Part shown: positions 1 to 7,693 of the stretch, piece by piece
Layout of the letters: the number at the start of each line of letters is the position of its first letter
Numbering within the stretch: position 1 is the first letter of the stretch
Assembly (NCBI RefSeq): GCF_900590885.1
Contig: NZ_UUON01000030.1
Span: 1 to 64,000 of the forward strand
Source: Pseudomonas viridiflava
GTDB taxonomy: Bacteria; Pseudomonadota; Gammaproteobacteria; Pseudomonadales; Pseudomonadaceae
Reading direction: 5' to 3'
DNA: 64,000 bases
Translations under genes and position numbers: made by a program
Notes under the pieces: generated by a model
Seen by the model: the letters and a program-made list of their open reading frames with translations, nothing else
What the model was told of the DNA's origin: nothing
The model's database searches: none

Positions 1-84
1 AGTCTGACTCCACAAGCACCCACACGAATTGCTTGATTCAGTTGTTAAAGAGCGGTTGGTTAAGATCTTTCGTCTCAACCGAGG
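1..84 (-). other. 5' leader of an rRNA operon (16S rRNA lies left of the window)
   Basis: Read on the minus strand, this stretch matches the leader that precedes 16S rRNA in fluorescent pseudomonads as I remember it. It contains a boxA-like antitermination element, GCTCTTTAACA, at 43-53. The 16S gene itself is not in the window. The leader begins just downstream of a consensus rRNA-type promoter at 90-117, which supports the reading. No protein is encoded here. Confidence 0.85.
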
Positions 85-155
85 CGCGCATTCTACAGCA
101 GCCTCATTTGCTGTCAAGTGATTATTTCAACAATTTCAATCACTTGCGTTAACTG
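82..155 (-). promoter_or_regulatory. rRNA operon P1-type promoter
   Basis: On the minus strand there is a perfect -35 box TTGACA (112-117), a 16-bp spacer and a -10 box TAGAAT (90-95). A GC-rich discriminator (GCGCGCC) follows, as in stringently controlled rRNA promoters. The region upstream of the -35 (about 118-155) is AT-rich and could act as an UP element. Transcription runs leftwards out of the window. Confidence 0.85.
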
Positions 156-251
156 CAACTTCGCGTTGCTCGTTAGCGGGAGGCGAATAGTACAGTATTA
201 AAATTCAGGGTCAACCCCTGTCTTGAAATTCTTTTCCCAAGGTAATCAACA

Positions 252-269
252 CCCCGCAGCACTGCGGGG
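252..269 (-). terminator. hairpin after the siderophore receptor gene
   Basis: CCCCGCAG, a 2-nt loop and CTGCGGGG form a perfect 8-bp stem three bases past the receptor stop codon. The following minus-strand sequence (GTTGATTACC) is a poor U-tract, so this is a plausible but weak intrinsic terminator. Confidence 0.55.
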
Positions 270-271
270 CC

Positions 272-2638
272 TCAGAATTTCGCGCGCAGCGCCATGTTGA
301 AATTGCGCGGCTCGCCATAGAAGTTCCAGTAGTTGGGGTTACCCAGGGTCTGGTAGTACTTCTTGTCGAACACGTTATCCAGGTTGTACTGCAGCTCAAG
401 GTGCTTGTTGACCGCGTGCAGGTTGGTCAGGTGGTAAGCGCCCTGCTGGATCTTATAGTCCTCGCCATATTCGCTCTGCACCATGGTGCTCTGCGCATAG
501 AAGCTGCCGCCCACCCGCATGTGATTGAGCGCACCGGGCAGGCGATAGTCCGTGGCGAGCTTGAATAGATGACGCGGCGCTGCACTGTTGAAGTTCTCGC
601 CCTTCTGTTCGCCGCCAACGTATTTGGATTGGTTGTAGGTATAGCCCGCCGACAGGTTCCAGTCCGAGGTGATCTCGCCGTTCAGCTCCAGCTCGAAACC
701 ACGATTGCGCACTTTGTCGGAAGCGCGATAGCACGCCCAGTCCCGATCGCAGGTCACCAGTTCGGGGCGCCCGGTCTGGTCGGCCTGGTACACGGCGATA
801 GAACCCTGCAGGCGCTTGTCGAAGAATTCACCCTTGAGCCCGATCTCATAGTTGCTGCCGGTCATGGGCTCCAGCACCGAACCACTGTCATCCTGATTGT
901 TCTGCGGTTTGAAAATCTCGGTGTAGCTGGCGTACGCGGTCAGGTAGTCGTTCAGGTCCTGGACCAGCCCCGCGTACGGGGTGAGCTCGCCACTTTTGGA
1001 GTAATGGGTTTTCACCGGCTTGCTGACCACATCCAGGTTGTCGTAGCTGACCCAGCTCAAGCGGCTGCCGAGGATGAACCTGGTGGAGTCGGTGAGGCTG
1101 AAGCGGCCTGCTATATAGACGCCCTTCTGTTCCTGTGTACGGTTGTAACTCCACTGGTTAACGTTCAAGGCATTCGGCTTGGGCGGATCGAAGGCACCGA
1201 CGTTGTTCATGTCGACCACATAACGGTACGTGGCATCGCGGCCGCCGATGATCAGCTCGTGCTGACGGCCCAGCAGTTGGAACGGGCCGGACGCGTAGCC
1301 GTCAATGCTGGTCTGCGTGTCGTCGTAGCGGAAGTGACGCGGGTTCAAGGTGAACTGGTCGGTAGTGCCCGCCGGCCAGGTGTAGTTACCGAGGAAATCC
1401 GACTTGGACCACATCTGGTTGACGGCCACCACGGCCTTCCAATCATTGGCGAAGGTGTGCTGGATGTCGGTGAACACCGTGGTGTTGCGCTTGTCGAGGT
1501 GGTTCCAGTCGCCGGTCAACGAGGTTGAGCGCGACAGCGGGTAGAACGCGCCGTTGGTGTGGATCGGCAGGCCGGACCAGTCGTAGCCCGAATTACGCTC
1601 CTTCTGATAACTGTAGCCGAGCGTCACGAGGGTCGACTCGCTCACATCCGCTTCGAGGATGCCGTAGAACAGCTGGTTTTCCTTTTGCGCGGTGTCGAGG
1701 TAACTGTTGGCATTGTTATAGGAAATGACCGAACGCCCGCGCAACGTGCCCTCCTCGTTCAGCGGCGAGGACAGGTCAACCATCGTCTTATAGTCATCCC
1801 AGGAACCCAGCGAGGTTTCGATCAACGCCTGCGGCTCGGCCGTGGGGCGCTTGCGGACCAGGTTGATGGACGCAGACGGCGTGCCCGCTCCCTCCATCAA
1901 ACCGGTGGCACCGCGCACGATCTCGACCCGGTCGTAAATATCGGTGGTGGGTTTGGAAATGGCATCCATCGAATACGCATTGCTGATGTTGGTCGGTACG
2001 CCGTCGATCTGCAGGCTGTCGACCAACTGGCCGCGCGCCTGGTACAGGGAGCGCTCGCCGCCGTTCTTGACCACCGTGATGCCCGTGGCGTTCTGCATCA
2101 CGTCATCGAGGTTCTTCATGCTCTGGTCGTCCATGCGCTCGCGGGTGACGACGGTCACCGACTGCGGCGTTTCGCGCAGGGACATCGCCAGCTTGGTGGC
2201 GGTCGCGGAACGCCCGGTTGCATACGACCCGCTGCCCTCGGTGACTGCACCCAGACCTTGCCCGGTGATGGTCGTCGCGCCCAAGGTCAAGCCCGACGCA
2301 GCTTGGGCGACCAATTGAAACTCGCGCTCACCGGTTTGCACCGCCTGCACGCCGGTGCCCGCCAGCATTTGCGCCAGCGCCTGCTCCACGCTTGGGGCAT
2401 GCACCGCCTGGCTCTGCTTGTTGGCCGTGAGCGTCGCATCTCCACCGATCAGGATGCCCGCCTGGCTCGCCAGCAGGTTCAGTTGGCGGGCCAGTGGGCC
2501 GGCGGGGATTTCCAGGCTCTGCTGCTGAGGCGTGTCGGGGCTGGCGGCCTGAACAACTGCGGCGTCGGCGGCAAAGGCCATTAAGACGGCCAGGACAAGT
2601 GGATGGCGGCGCGAGAAAACGGGAGCGCGAACAAGCAT
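272..2638 (-). CDS. TonB-dependent siderophore receptor with N-terminal signalling domain
   Basis: A 788-residue outer-membrane transducer for a ferric siderophore. A signal peptide ends near residue 31. It is followed by an STN (secretin/TonB short N-terminal) domain at roughly residues 38-105, which in this class contacts the FecR-type anti-sigma factor. The plug follows (RETPQSVTVVT), then a 22-stranded barrel ending in the typical aromatic C-terminus (MALRAKF). I start at the internal ATG at 2638, because AAAGGA lies 5-10 bases upstream and the signal peptide then begins at once; the longer reading frame adds 21 residues with no ribosome site. The sigma and FecR genes lie directly upstream on the same strand, so the three form a cell-surface signalling unit. 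The siderophore cannot be named from sequence; the ferrioxamine/ferrichrome/pyoverdine receptor class is plausible. Confidence 0.9.
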   Translation of the reverse strand: MLVRAPVFSRRHPLVLAVLMAFAADAAVVQAASPDTPQQQSLEIPAGPLARQLNLLASQAGILIGGDATLTANKQSQAVHAPSVEQALAQMLAGTGVQAVQTGEREFQLVAQAASGLTLGATTITGQGLGAVTEGSGSYATGRSATATKLAMSLRETPQSVTVVTRERMDDQSMKNLDDVMQNATGITVVKNGGERSLYQARGQLVDSLQIDGVPTNISNAYSMDAISKPTTDIYDRVEIVRGATGLMEGAGTPSASINLVRKRPTAEPQALIETSLGSWDDYKTMVDLSSPLNEEGTLRGRSVISYNNANSYLDTAQKENQLFYGILEADVSESTLVTLGYSYQKERNSGYDWSGLPIHTNGAFYPLSRSTSLTGDWNHLDKRNTTVFTDIQHTFANDWKAVVAVNQMWSKSDFLGNYTWPAGTTDQFTLNPRHFRYDDTQTSIDGYASGPFQLLGRQHELIIGGRDATYRYVVDMNNVGAFDPPKPNALNVNQWSYNRTQEQKGVYIAGRFSLTDSTRFILGSRLSWVSYDNLDVVSKPVKTHYSKSGELTPYAGLVQDLNDYLTAYASYTEIFKPQNNQDDSGSVLEPMTGSNYEIGLKGEFFDKRLQGSIAVYQADQTGRPELVTCDRDWACYRASDKVRNRGFELELNGEITSDWNLSAGYTYNQSKYVGGEQKGENFNSAAPRHLFKLATDYRLPGALNHMRVGGSFYAQSTMVQSEYGEDYKIQQGAYHLTNLHAVNKHLELQYNLDNVFDKKYYQTLGNPNYWNFYGEPRNFNMALRAKF

Positions 2639-2727
2639 GAATGAATCCTTTCGCAGGTCGAATGGAGGAGCGTTATCCAACCAAGCGAGCGAGCCGCGCA
2701 AAACCGGAAAAAGATTGTTGGATTATT

Positions 2728-3693
2728 TCAGCGCGCCTCGATCGAGACCCACCACGGCAACGTGCGCACCACCTTTATAGGTAACGCGCGCTCCAGCATC
2801 GCCAGGGCCCGATCAGTGTCGAGCAGCGGATAAGTACCCACCGCCCGCAAGCCGGCAAGCGCCGGGTCAATACCGAGATGACCCTGGCGATAGTCTCCAA
2901 GAATCCGTACCACCTCGCCGAGCGGCATTGCCTCAGCCACCAGCACGCCCCGGCTCCAATCCTGGCGCTGGCCGTGTGCCGGCAACAGCGCGCCGTTGCC
3001 CTGCGCATCGAAGACCATCGACTGCCCCGCCTCGACCCGCGCCTGTCGGCCACTCTGCGCACAAGTTGCCTGCACGGCGCCGCCGAATACGCTCAAGGTG
3101 GTTTGCAGCCCCTCGGCACGTGCGCTGAACACGGTGCCCAGCGGCTGCATGCGCCCGGCGCGCGTCACCACCTGCAAGGGGCGTGAGTCTGCGCCGGTTT
3201 CGATGAGCAACTCGCCGCGATACAAGCGCAACTGCCGTAGCCCTTGATCAAACTGCACGTCCAGCGCCGTGGCGCCGTTCAGCCATACCTGGCTGCCATC
3301 CGCCAGCCGTACCGGGCGCACCTCGCCCAGCCCGGTACGGTAGGTGGCGAACCAGGCGCGCGGCGAATCCACCCAGCCGTGGCGCCAGCTCGCCGACGCC
3401 AACAGGCCGCCGACACCGGCCACACACAAACCGCCGAGCAGGGTACGGCGCGAAAGTGGATTGCGGCGCAAGGTGGTGAGTACCTGATGCGCCTGGTCTG
3501 CGTGGCCGCCGAGGTTGCCGAAGCGCTGGTTGATGCCTTCGACGTACTGCCAGGCCAGGCGGTGCTGGGCGTCTTCTGCCAGCCAGGCAGCCCACTGGTT
3601 GCGGGTGGCCATGTCATCCGGCACGGCATGCAAACGTGCAAACCAATGCGCGGCGGCCTGCAACACGCGGTGATCGGGGACGGGCTGGCTCAT
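2728..3693 (-). CDS. FecR-family anti-sigma factor / signal transducer
   Basis: A 321-residue inner-membrane regulator linking the receptor STN domain to the sigma factor. Residues about 10-52 form the cytoplasmic DUF4880-type N-terminus (WFARLHAV...WAAWLAED). A single membrane segment near residues 82-105 is preceded by twin arginines (SRRTLLGG), as in FecR proteins exported through Tat. The periplasmic FecR domain follows (about 115-215), then a C-terminal STN-interaction region. The start at 3693 overlaps the sigma-factor stop in an ATGA, which implies translational coupling. A longer upstream start would lie inside the sigma gene and is rejected. The receptor begins 89 bp downstream. Confidence 0.9.
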   Translation of the reverse strand: MSQPVPDHRVLQAAAHWFARLHAVPDDMATRNQWAAWLAEDAQHRLAWQYVEGINQRFGNLGGHADQAHQVLTTLRRNPLSRRTLLGGLCVAGVGGLLASASWRHGWVDSPRAWFATYRTGLGEVRPVRLADGSQVWLNGATALDVQFDQGLRQLRLYRGELLIETGADSRPLQVVTRAGRMQPLGTVFSARAEGLQTTLSVFGGAVQATCAQSGRQARVEAGQSMVFDAQGNGALLPAHGQRQDWSRGVLVAEAMPLGEVVRILGDYRQGHLGIDPALAGLRAVGTYPLLDTDRALAMLERALPIKVVRTLPWWVSIEAR

Positions 3694-4226
3694 GTCAGCG
3701 ACTGCGCCAGTTCGACTTCCAGCAACAGGCACTGATACATCGCCTGGGCCAGGTAGCCATTCACACTGCGCTCACTGACCCCCAGCCGCAGCGCCGTTTC
3801 GCGCTGGGTCAGGCCTTGCAACTGGATCAGCAGAAACGCCTCGGCGACCCGCTTGGGCATGCGCTCGAGCATCGCCTGCAACTGCCCCAGGGTTTCCAGG
3901 ATGATCGCCTGATACTCCAGCGACGGCACCTGATGCTCAGGCTGGGCCGCCAGCACGTCCAGGTAAGCCCGCTCGATGCGCCGACGGCGCCAGAAGTCCA
4001 CGCACATATGCCGCGACATGCGCCCCAGGTAGGCGCGCGCATGCTCGTCATCATTGAACGCCCGCGGCGTCGCGAGCAACCGCACGAACACGTCATGCGC
4101 CAACTCCGCCGCATCACTGGCATTGCCCAGCTGGCGCTGCAACCACTGCTGCATCCAGCCGTGGTGCGAGCGGTACAGAGACTCCAGGTTGGAACTGGGC
4201 ACAGGGGCACCCGGCGGAACGTTCAT
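3690..4226 (-). CDS. ECF sigma factor, FecI/FpvI type
   Basis: A 178-residue sigma-70 family member of the iron-starvation group. Region 2 is at roughly residues 18-85 (AAELAHDVFVRLLATP, then YLGRMSRHMCVDFWRRR). Region 4 is near 120-170 (GLTQRETALRLGVSERSVNGYL). It should direct RNA polymerase to the receptor gene when the siderophore is bound. The ATG at 4226 is chosen over an in-frame ATG at 4265, because the latter would place the start inside the Fur-like box and skip an AAGG. The stop overlaps the FecR start. A strong inverted repeat resembling a Fur site lies 16 bp upstream, so expression is probably repressed by iron-loaded Fur. Confidence 0.9.
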   Translation of the reverse strand: MNVPPGAPVPSSNLESLYRSHHGWMQQWLQRQLGNASDAAELAHDVFVRLLATPRAFNDDEHARAYLGRMSRHMCVDFWRRRRIERAYLDVLAAQPEHQVPSLEYQAIILETLGQLQAMLERMPKRVAEAFLLIQLQGLTQRETALRLGVSERSVNGYLAQAMYQCLLLEVELAQSLT

Positions 4227-4241
4227 GGAGAGCCGGCCTTG

Positions 4242-4266
4242 CTTGCTAATAAGAATGATTAGCAAG
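4242..4266. promoter_or_regulatory. Fur-box-like operator upstream of the ECF sigma gene
   Basis: CTTGCTAAT, seven bases, ATTAGCAAG is a perfect 9-bp inverted repeat. Its 19-bp core (4245-4263) matches the Fur consensus GATAATGATAATCATTATC at 14 of 19 positions by eye. The place, just upstream of an iron-starvation sigma factor, fits iron repression. Confidence 0.8.
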
Positions 4267-4351
4267 TGTAGCGTTGATGCGGTGCGCCTCGCAATTGGCA
4301 GGCCGCTGCTTATAAGGCGTCATTTAAAGACAGCCCTCTGCCCCGCGTTGC

Positions 4352-4468
4352 GATGCGCGCAGCGTGCTGCGCTACCTGCAAGCCAACGGCATCCACTCCC
4401 TCGTGGACAACAGCACAGCGCAAGGCCGCGCCCGCAACCACCGCGCGGAGCTGATCCTGGAGCGCTGA
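4352..4468 (+). pseudogene. remnant of an OmpA-family C-terminal peptidoglycan-binding domain
   Basis: A 38-codon stretch ending in TGA reads DARSVLRYLQANGI, then DNSTAQGRARNHRAELIL. These are the two ends of the last helices and strand of an OmpA-like domain, with the usual intervening SAVGYGE-type segment missing. No start codon or upstream part of such a protein is present, because the sigma gene and its promoter occupy the space on the left. I read it as the decayed 3' end of a lost OmpA/lipoprotein gene. Confidence 0.65.
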
Positions 4469-4543
4469 CGGCTGGGGTCTTTTTTTTCTGCGACAGAACA
4501 GTGATCATCGCCCTCCCCCAAAAAGCCCCGAGGACCCGAGACC

Positions 4544-4873
4544 ATGGAACTGACGCTGGAAGCGGTTGCGCTGTTTGCACTGAAACTGGTGCACGAAACC
4601 GATGACGGCAGCCCGCTTTTGCGCGACGACCTGGTGATGGATGGGTATGAGCGGGAGGTGTTTGGGTTGTTGGTGCGGCAGGGGGATTTGGCGGAGATTC
4701 AGCTCAAGCTGGGTGAGTGTGTGGGGCAAGCGCTAGGGGCGCTGGGTGGGGTTGAAACGGTGTTGGGGCGGGAGTTGTGGCGGCTGACGGTTGAGGTAAA
4801 AAACGTCCAGCAACTGGGTGGGCTGCTGGCGCCGTTAAGTGATCTTGAGGGCTACTTGAAAGATATTCAGTGA
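4544..4873 (+). CDS. uncharacterised small protein
   Basis: A 109-residue, leucine-rich, acidic protein with no signal peptide and no membrane segment. It starts MELTLEAVALFALKLVHETDDG. The ATG at 4544 follows CCGAGGACCCGAGACC, a usable ribosome site. It has a balanced composition and good third-position GC, so it looks like a real gene. It ends 4 bp before the convergent LysE gene. I do not recognise a family; the predicted fold is mostly helical. No function is proposed. Confidence 0.6.
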   Translation: MELTLEAVALFALKLVHETDDGSPLLRDDLVMDGYEREVFGLLVRQGDLAEIQLKLGECVGQALGALGGVETVLGRELWRLTVEVKNVQQLGGLLAPLSDLEGYLKDIQ

Positions 4874-4877
4874 GTCC

Positions 4878-5513
4878 TCACCGCCGCCCTTCCACCGCCA
4901 TGCGCACCGCCAACCCCATCAGCACCGAGCCCATCAACCAGCGCTGCGCCACCTGCCAACCGGGTCGGGTCACAAAGAACGCCGCAATCGAGCCCGCAGC
5001 CAGGGCAATCACCGAATTGACGCTGACGCTGATGAGAATCTGCGTAAAGCCCAGCACCAGGGATTGCGCCAGCACACTGCCGTGGCCGTTCGGGTCGATA
5101 AACTGGGGCAGCAACGACAAGTACATCACGGCCACTTTGGGGTTCAGCAGGTTGGTCGCAAAGCCCATCATGAACAGTTTGCGCGGGCTGTCCCGGGGCA
5201 GGTCTTTAACCTGGAAAGGTGACCGGCCGCCCGGCTTGACCGCCTGCCAGGCCAGGTACACAAGGTACAACGCACCGCCCAGGCGCAGCGCGTCGTAGGC
5301 AAACGGCACCGCCATCACCAACGCGGTAATACCCAATGCCGCACACAGCATGTACACCAGGAAACCCAAGGCAACGCCGCCGAGGGAAATAAGACCGGCC
5401 GTGCGCCCCTGGCATATCGAGCGGGAAATGAGGTAAATCATGTTCGGCCCGGGCGTGAGCACCATGCCAAGTGAGATCAGGCCGTAGGCAAGCCAGTTGG
5501 ACAGTTCGGGCAT
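4878..5513 (-). CDS. LysE/RhtB-family amino-acid exporter
   Basis: A 211-residue inner-membrane exporter, the usual LysE length, with about six hydrophobic segments. The N-terminal signature GLISLGMVLTPGPNMIYLISR is typical of LysE/RhtB proteins, which export amino acids or homoserine lactone-like compounds by proton exchange. The start at 5513 is chosen because GGAG stands upstream and the family motif begins at once; the long upstream extension is unlike any exporter N-terminus. It is a single gene, convergent with the small protein on its left. The substrate cannot be inferred. Confidence 0.88.
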   Translation of the reverse strand: MPELSNWLAYGLISLGMVLTPGPNMIYLISRSICQGRTAGLISLGGVALGFLVYMLCAALGITALVMAVPFAYDALRLGGALYLVYLAWQAVKPGGRSPFQVKDLPRDSPRKLFMMGFATNLLNPKVAVMYLSLLPQFIDPNGHGSVLAQSLVLGFTQILISVSVNSVIALAAGSIAAFFVTRPGWQVAQRWLMGSVLMGLAVRMAVEGRR

Positions 5514-5646
5514 TGGGGGCGCTCCTCGATGGGCCGGTTGGCTGCCATGGTAGAGCGCGCAGCCCCCGGGCGTTAGATACAGATCCGCGAGCAAAACCTC
5601 ATACACCGGCGCACGCGTGGCGCGCCATTCATCCAAGGAAAGGCAC

Positions 5647-6018
5647 ATGATCGACTTCAACAACAAAGGCTTCTTCAAACTCAAACAAAACAACGAATAC
5701 GCCGAACGCGTTTCCGCCCTGCTGCTGGACGGCGAAGAAGTCATCGACGCCTACAAAGCCATGCGCGACGGTGTGGTCTTCACCACCAAACGCATCATCG
5801 CCGTGAACGTGCAGGGGATTACCGGCAGCAAGAAAGACTTCACCTCGCTGCCGTACAAAAACATCGTCGCGTACTCGGTGGAAACGTCCGGGACGTTTGA
5901 TCTGGATTCGGAGCTGGAGATTTACTTTTCGTCGCTGGGGAAAGTGAAGTTTGAATTTACGGGGAAAACGTCGATTGTTGAGATTTCGCGGATCATCTCC
6001 AAGCATCTGCTGAGCTGA
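5647..6018 (+). CDS. bacterial PH-domain protein (DUF1696/bPH_1-like)
   Basis: A 123-residue cytoplasmic protein that is essentially one pleckstrin-homology-like domain. The pattern GVVFTTKRIIAVNVQG, then SLPYKNIVAYSVETSGTFD, is the hallmark of bacterial bPH_1 proteins. There is no membrane segment. The ATG at 5647 follows AAGGAAAGG; an in-frame ATG at 5617 lacks a site. Family members are stress-linked or of unknown function, so no specific role is claimed. A partial REP sequence begins 22 bp downstream. Confidence 0.8.
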   Translation: MIDFNNKGFFKLKQNNEYAERVSALLLDGEEVIDAYKAMRDGVVFTTKRIIAVNVQGITGSKKDFTSLPYKNIVAYSVETSGTFDLDSELEIYFSSLGKVKFEFTGKTSIVEISRIISKHLLS

Positions 6019-6039
6019 TCAGCGGATATTCATCGTTCA

Positions 6040-6060
6040 AAATGTGGGAGGGGCGGCGCG
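6040..6060. repeat. partial REP sequence
   Basis: AATGTGGGAGGGGCGGC matches the conserved left half of the REP family seen elsewhere in the window (41623, 54302, 37036) and then diverges. It is a decayed single REP between the PH-domain gene and the bacteriocin module. Confidence 0.6.
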
Positions 6061-6195
6061 ACGGCCGGAAAGGTAATCTGAAAGTTTCAGCCCTTAACGC
6101 CCGGTTTTGTATGTACGGACTTCCCCGCACAGTAGCGACTTTTCCCACGCAACGTATCGAACAAGGCGAATTTCAACCGGCGATTCAGCCTCGTA

Positions 6196-6225
6196 GGCTC
6201 ACTTCCCCACACAAGGAAGTGAGCC
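6196..6225 (+). promoter_or_regulatory. hairpin that masks the toxin ribosome-binding site
   Basis: GGCTCACTTCC, eight bases, GGAAGTGAGCC is a perfect 11-bp inverted repeat. The right arm includes the only purine-rich ribosome site (AAGGAAG, 6213-6219) of the toxin gene, whose ATG is at 6230. In mRNA this would fold the site into a stem. No U-tract follows, so it is not a good intrinsic terminator. A role in holding toxin translation down is inferred. Confidence 0.6.
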
Positions 6226-6229
6226 CCTC

Positions 6230-7390
6230 ATGTCAGAACGTTTTTACCCTCTCACCGAGGAACAACTACGCAAGCAGCGCATCCTGACGCCGCAGCCGAG
6301 GCGCGCCGCCTATTCACCGTTTATCGACTCATTCGTCCCACCCCCCGCAGTGCCCACGCCCGCCAAACCGCCCGGCTGCACCTTCATCAAACCCTGCCAA
6401 CTGCCCGACGGCCACACTCACTACTCAGACCCCACCGGCTACGTACCGCTTGAGCTAATCAAGGAGTACGGCCATTTGAGCCTGTTGGGCGGTCGTGAAG
6501 TGGACAGCCGGGGGGCTGTTGCCCTGCGCAAGATCAGCGGTAGCGCCTTGCCCGTTGGCTTGGGGCAATTGGCGTTGCGTACGGCGGTGGTGGAGTCGGC
6601 CGCTGCCGCAATCGGTTCTGTGGCAGCGCCTCTGTTAGGCGGGTTGGTAGCGCTGGTGTGGCCAGCAGAGCTGGGCGATAGCGCGCTGTATAGCGAGGAG
6701 CAATTACGCTCGATGCAGCAGGCGCGTTCGCAGATGCGTTTACATATCGAGCAGCGGGAAGACGGCACGCTCAAGGGCTATGGTTTTTACACCGGGGACA
6801 ATCCCGCGTGGCAAATGATTGATGTGGTGCAGTTCCAAACCCGTGGCGATCAGGTCGTCGCGGATTTGGGTGAGGGTGCGGAGCTGATCTGGACGCCCGC
6901 CGTCGACCCAGGTGACACGCTGGGGATTCCGGCGTTGCAGGCTGCGCCACAGGCGCCGGTGATCTGGATTTACCCGTCGACGGAGAAGGCGGCGCAGATT
7001 CTGGTGAACCCGATTTATCCGCCGGAGTATCGGGATTTTATTCTGGTGTTCCCCGTGGGGTCTGGGGTTCGGCCGCTGTATGTGGTGGTGAGTGAGCCGC
7101 GGAAGGGGCTGAGGAATCCGGATCATGATTACTTTCCAGCCCCCAGAACAGAAGACATAACGGGCTTTCCTGGCCTGATCCCCCAAAGGCCTGTAACACC
7201 AAGGAAAGGCGGGAGTGGCTTACGCGAGCGCTGGATAGATGCAAAAGGCAGGAAATTATTCGAATGGGATGCCAAGAAAGGCGAGCTGGAAGTTTATCGA
7301 AACAGTGATTTGGAACACCTCGGCGCATTTGACCCATATACAGCTGAACGCCGAGGACCTGCGAAACCAGAACGCCGAATTTACAGATAA
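6230..7390 (+). CDS. E3-type rRNase bacteriocin (S-type pyocin-like)
   Basis: A 386-residue toxin. Residues about 1-100 are proline-rich and unrecognised (FIKPCQLPDGHTHY, GYVPLELIKEYG). Residues about 105-265 match the pyocin S translocation domain (ELIWTPAVDPGDTLGIPAL, YPSTEKAAQILVNPIYPPEY). Residues about 290-386 match the colicin E3/cloacin 16S rRNA nuclease domain (DHDYFPAPRTEDI, RWIDAKGRKLFEWD, HLGAFDP). Aligning by eye with colicin E3, Asp510 is D347, Glu517 is E354 and Arg545 is R382 or R383, but His513 falls on K350. No large receptor-binding domain is present; S-type pyocins are usually longer. The cognate immunity gene follows 15 bp downstream. I see no clear LexA or P-box upstream. 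It may be secreted by another route, such as a contact-dependent or type VI route, but no marker for that is visible. Confidence 0.88.
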   Translation: MSERFYPLTEEQLRKQRILTPQPRRAAYSPFIDSFVPPPAVPTPAKPPGCTFIKPCQLPDGHTHYSDPTGYVPLELIKEYGHLSLLGGREVDSRGAVALRKISGSALPVGLGQLALRTAVVESAAAAIGSVAAPLLGGLVALVWPAELGDSALYSEEQLRSMQQARSQMRLHIEQREDGTLKGYGFYTGDNPAWQMIDVVQFQTRGDQVVADLGEGAELIWTPAVDPGDTLGIPALQAAPQAPVIWIYPSTEKAAQILVNPIYPPEYRDFILVFPVGSGVRPLYVVVSEPRKGLRNPDHDYFPAPRTEDITGFPGLIPQRPVTPRKGGSGLRERWIDAKGRKLFEWDAKKGELEVYRNSDLEHLGAFDPYTAERRGPAKPERRIYR

Positions 7391-7405
7391 ATAGGAATTC
7401 AAATA

Positions 7406-7693
7406 ATGGTTATGATAATCCGATTGCGCTGGTACGAAAAGCACAGCAATGACTTGAAAGCGGATGAGTATTCAGCCGACGTCGATGATGCAGACAGTGT
7501 TTTTGAAGCGTTGGATCTAACCGAAGAAACCGCGATATATGCCGACGTTTTCAATCTGCTGCCTAGCTGGATACCGATCATTCAGCCGCACTTTCAGCAC
7601 GTGATTGACCCCGCCAATCTCGACTACCAAATCTCCTTCCGCTACCAAGGCGCCTGGCCGCCACCTCCAAAACAACCCAAGGAAGCGTCATGA
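7406..7693 (+). CDS. colicin E3/cloacin-type immunity protein
   Basis: A 95-residue acidic protein that pairs with the upstream nuclease. It matches ImmE3/cloacin immunity in length and pattern: LRWYEKHSNDLKADEYS, then SVFEALDL, then WIPIIQPHFQHVID and YQISFRY. In the E3 family this protein binds the nuclease domain tightly and blocks ribosome access. The first ATG is at 7406, with a second in frame at 7412; TAGGA lies 9 bases before the first. Its stop overlaps the next start (ATGA). Codon use is more AT-rich than the neighbours, in line with horizontal acquisition of the module. Confidence 0.9.
   Translation: MVMIIRLRWYEKHSNDLKADEYSADVDDADSVFEALDLTEETAIYADVFNLLPSWIPIIQPHFQHVIDPANLDYQISFRYQGAWPPPPKQPKEAS

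Noticed and set aside
569..2584. Long plus-strand open frames opposite the TonB receptor
   Set aside because: They mirror a well-supported receptor gene in GC-rich DNA, have no ribosome sites and look like no known protein.
6061..6195. LexA or pyocin P-box before the bacteriocin
   Set aside because: I searched by eye for the CTG-N10-CAG palindrome and ATTGnn(n)GTnn(n) repeats and found no convincing site.
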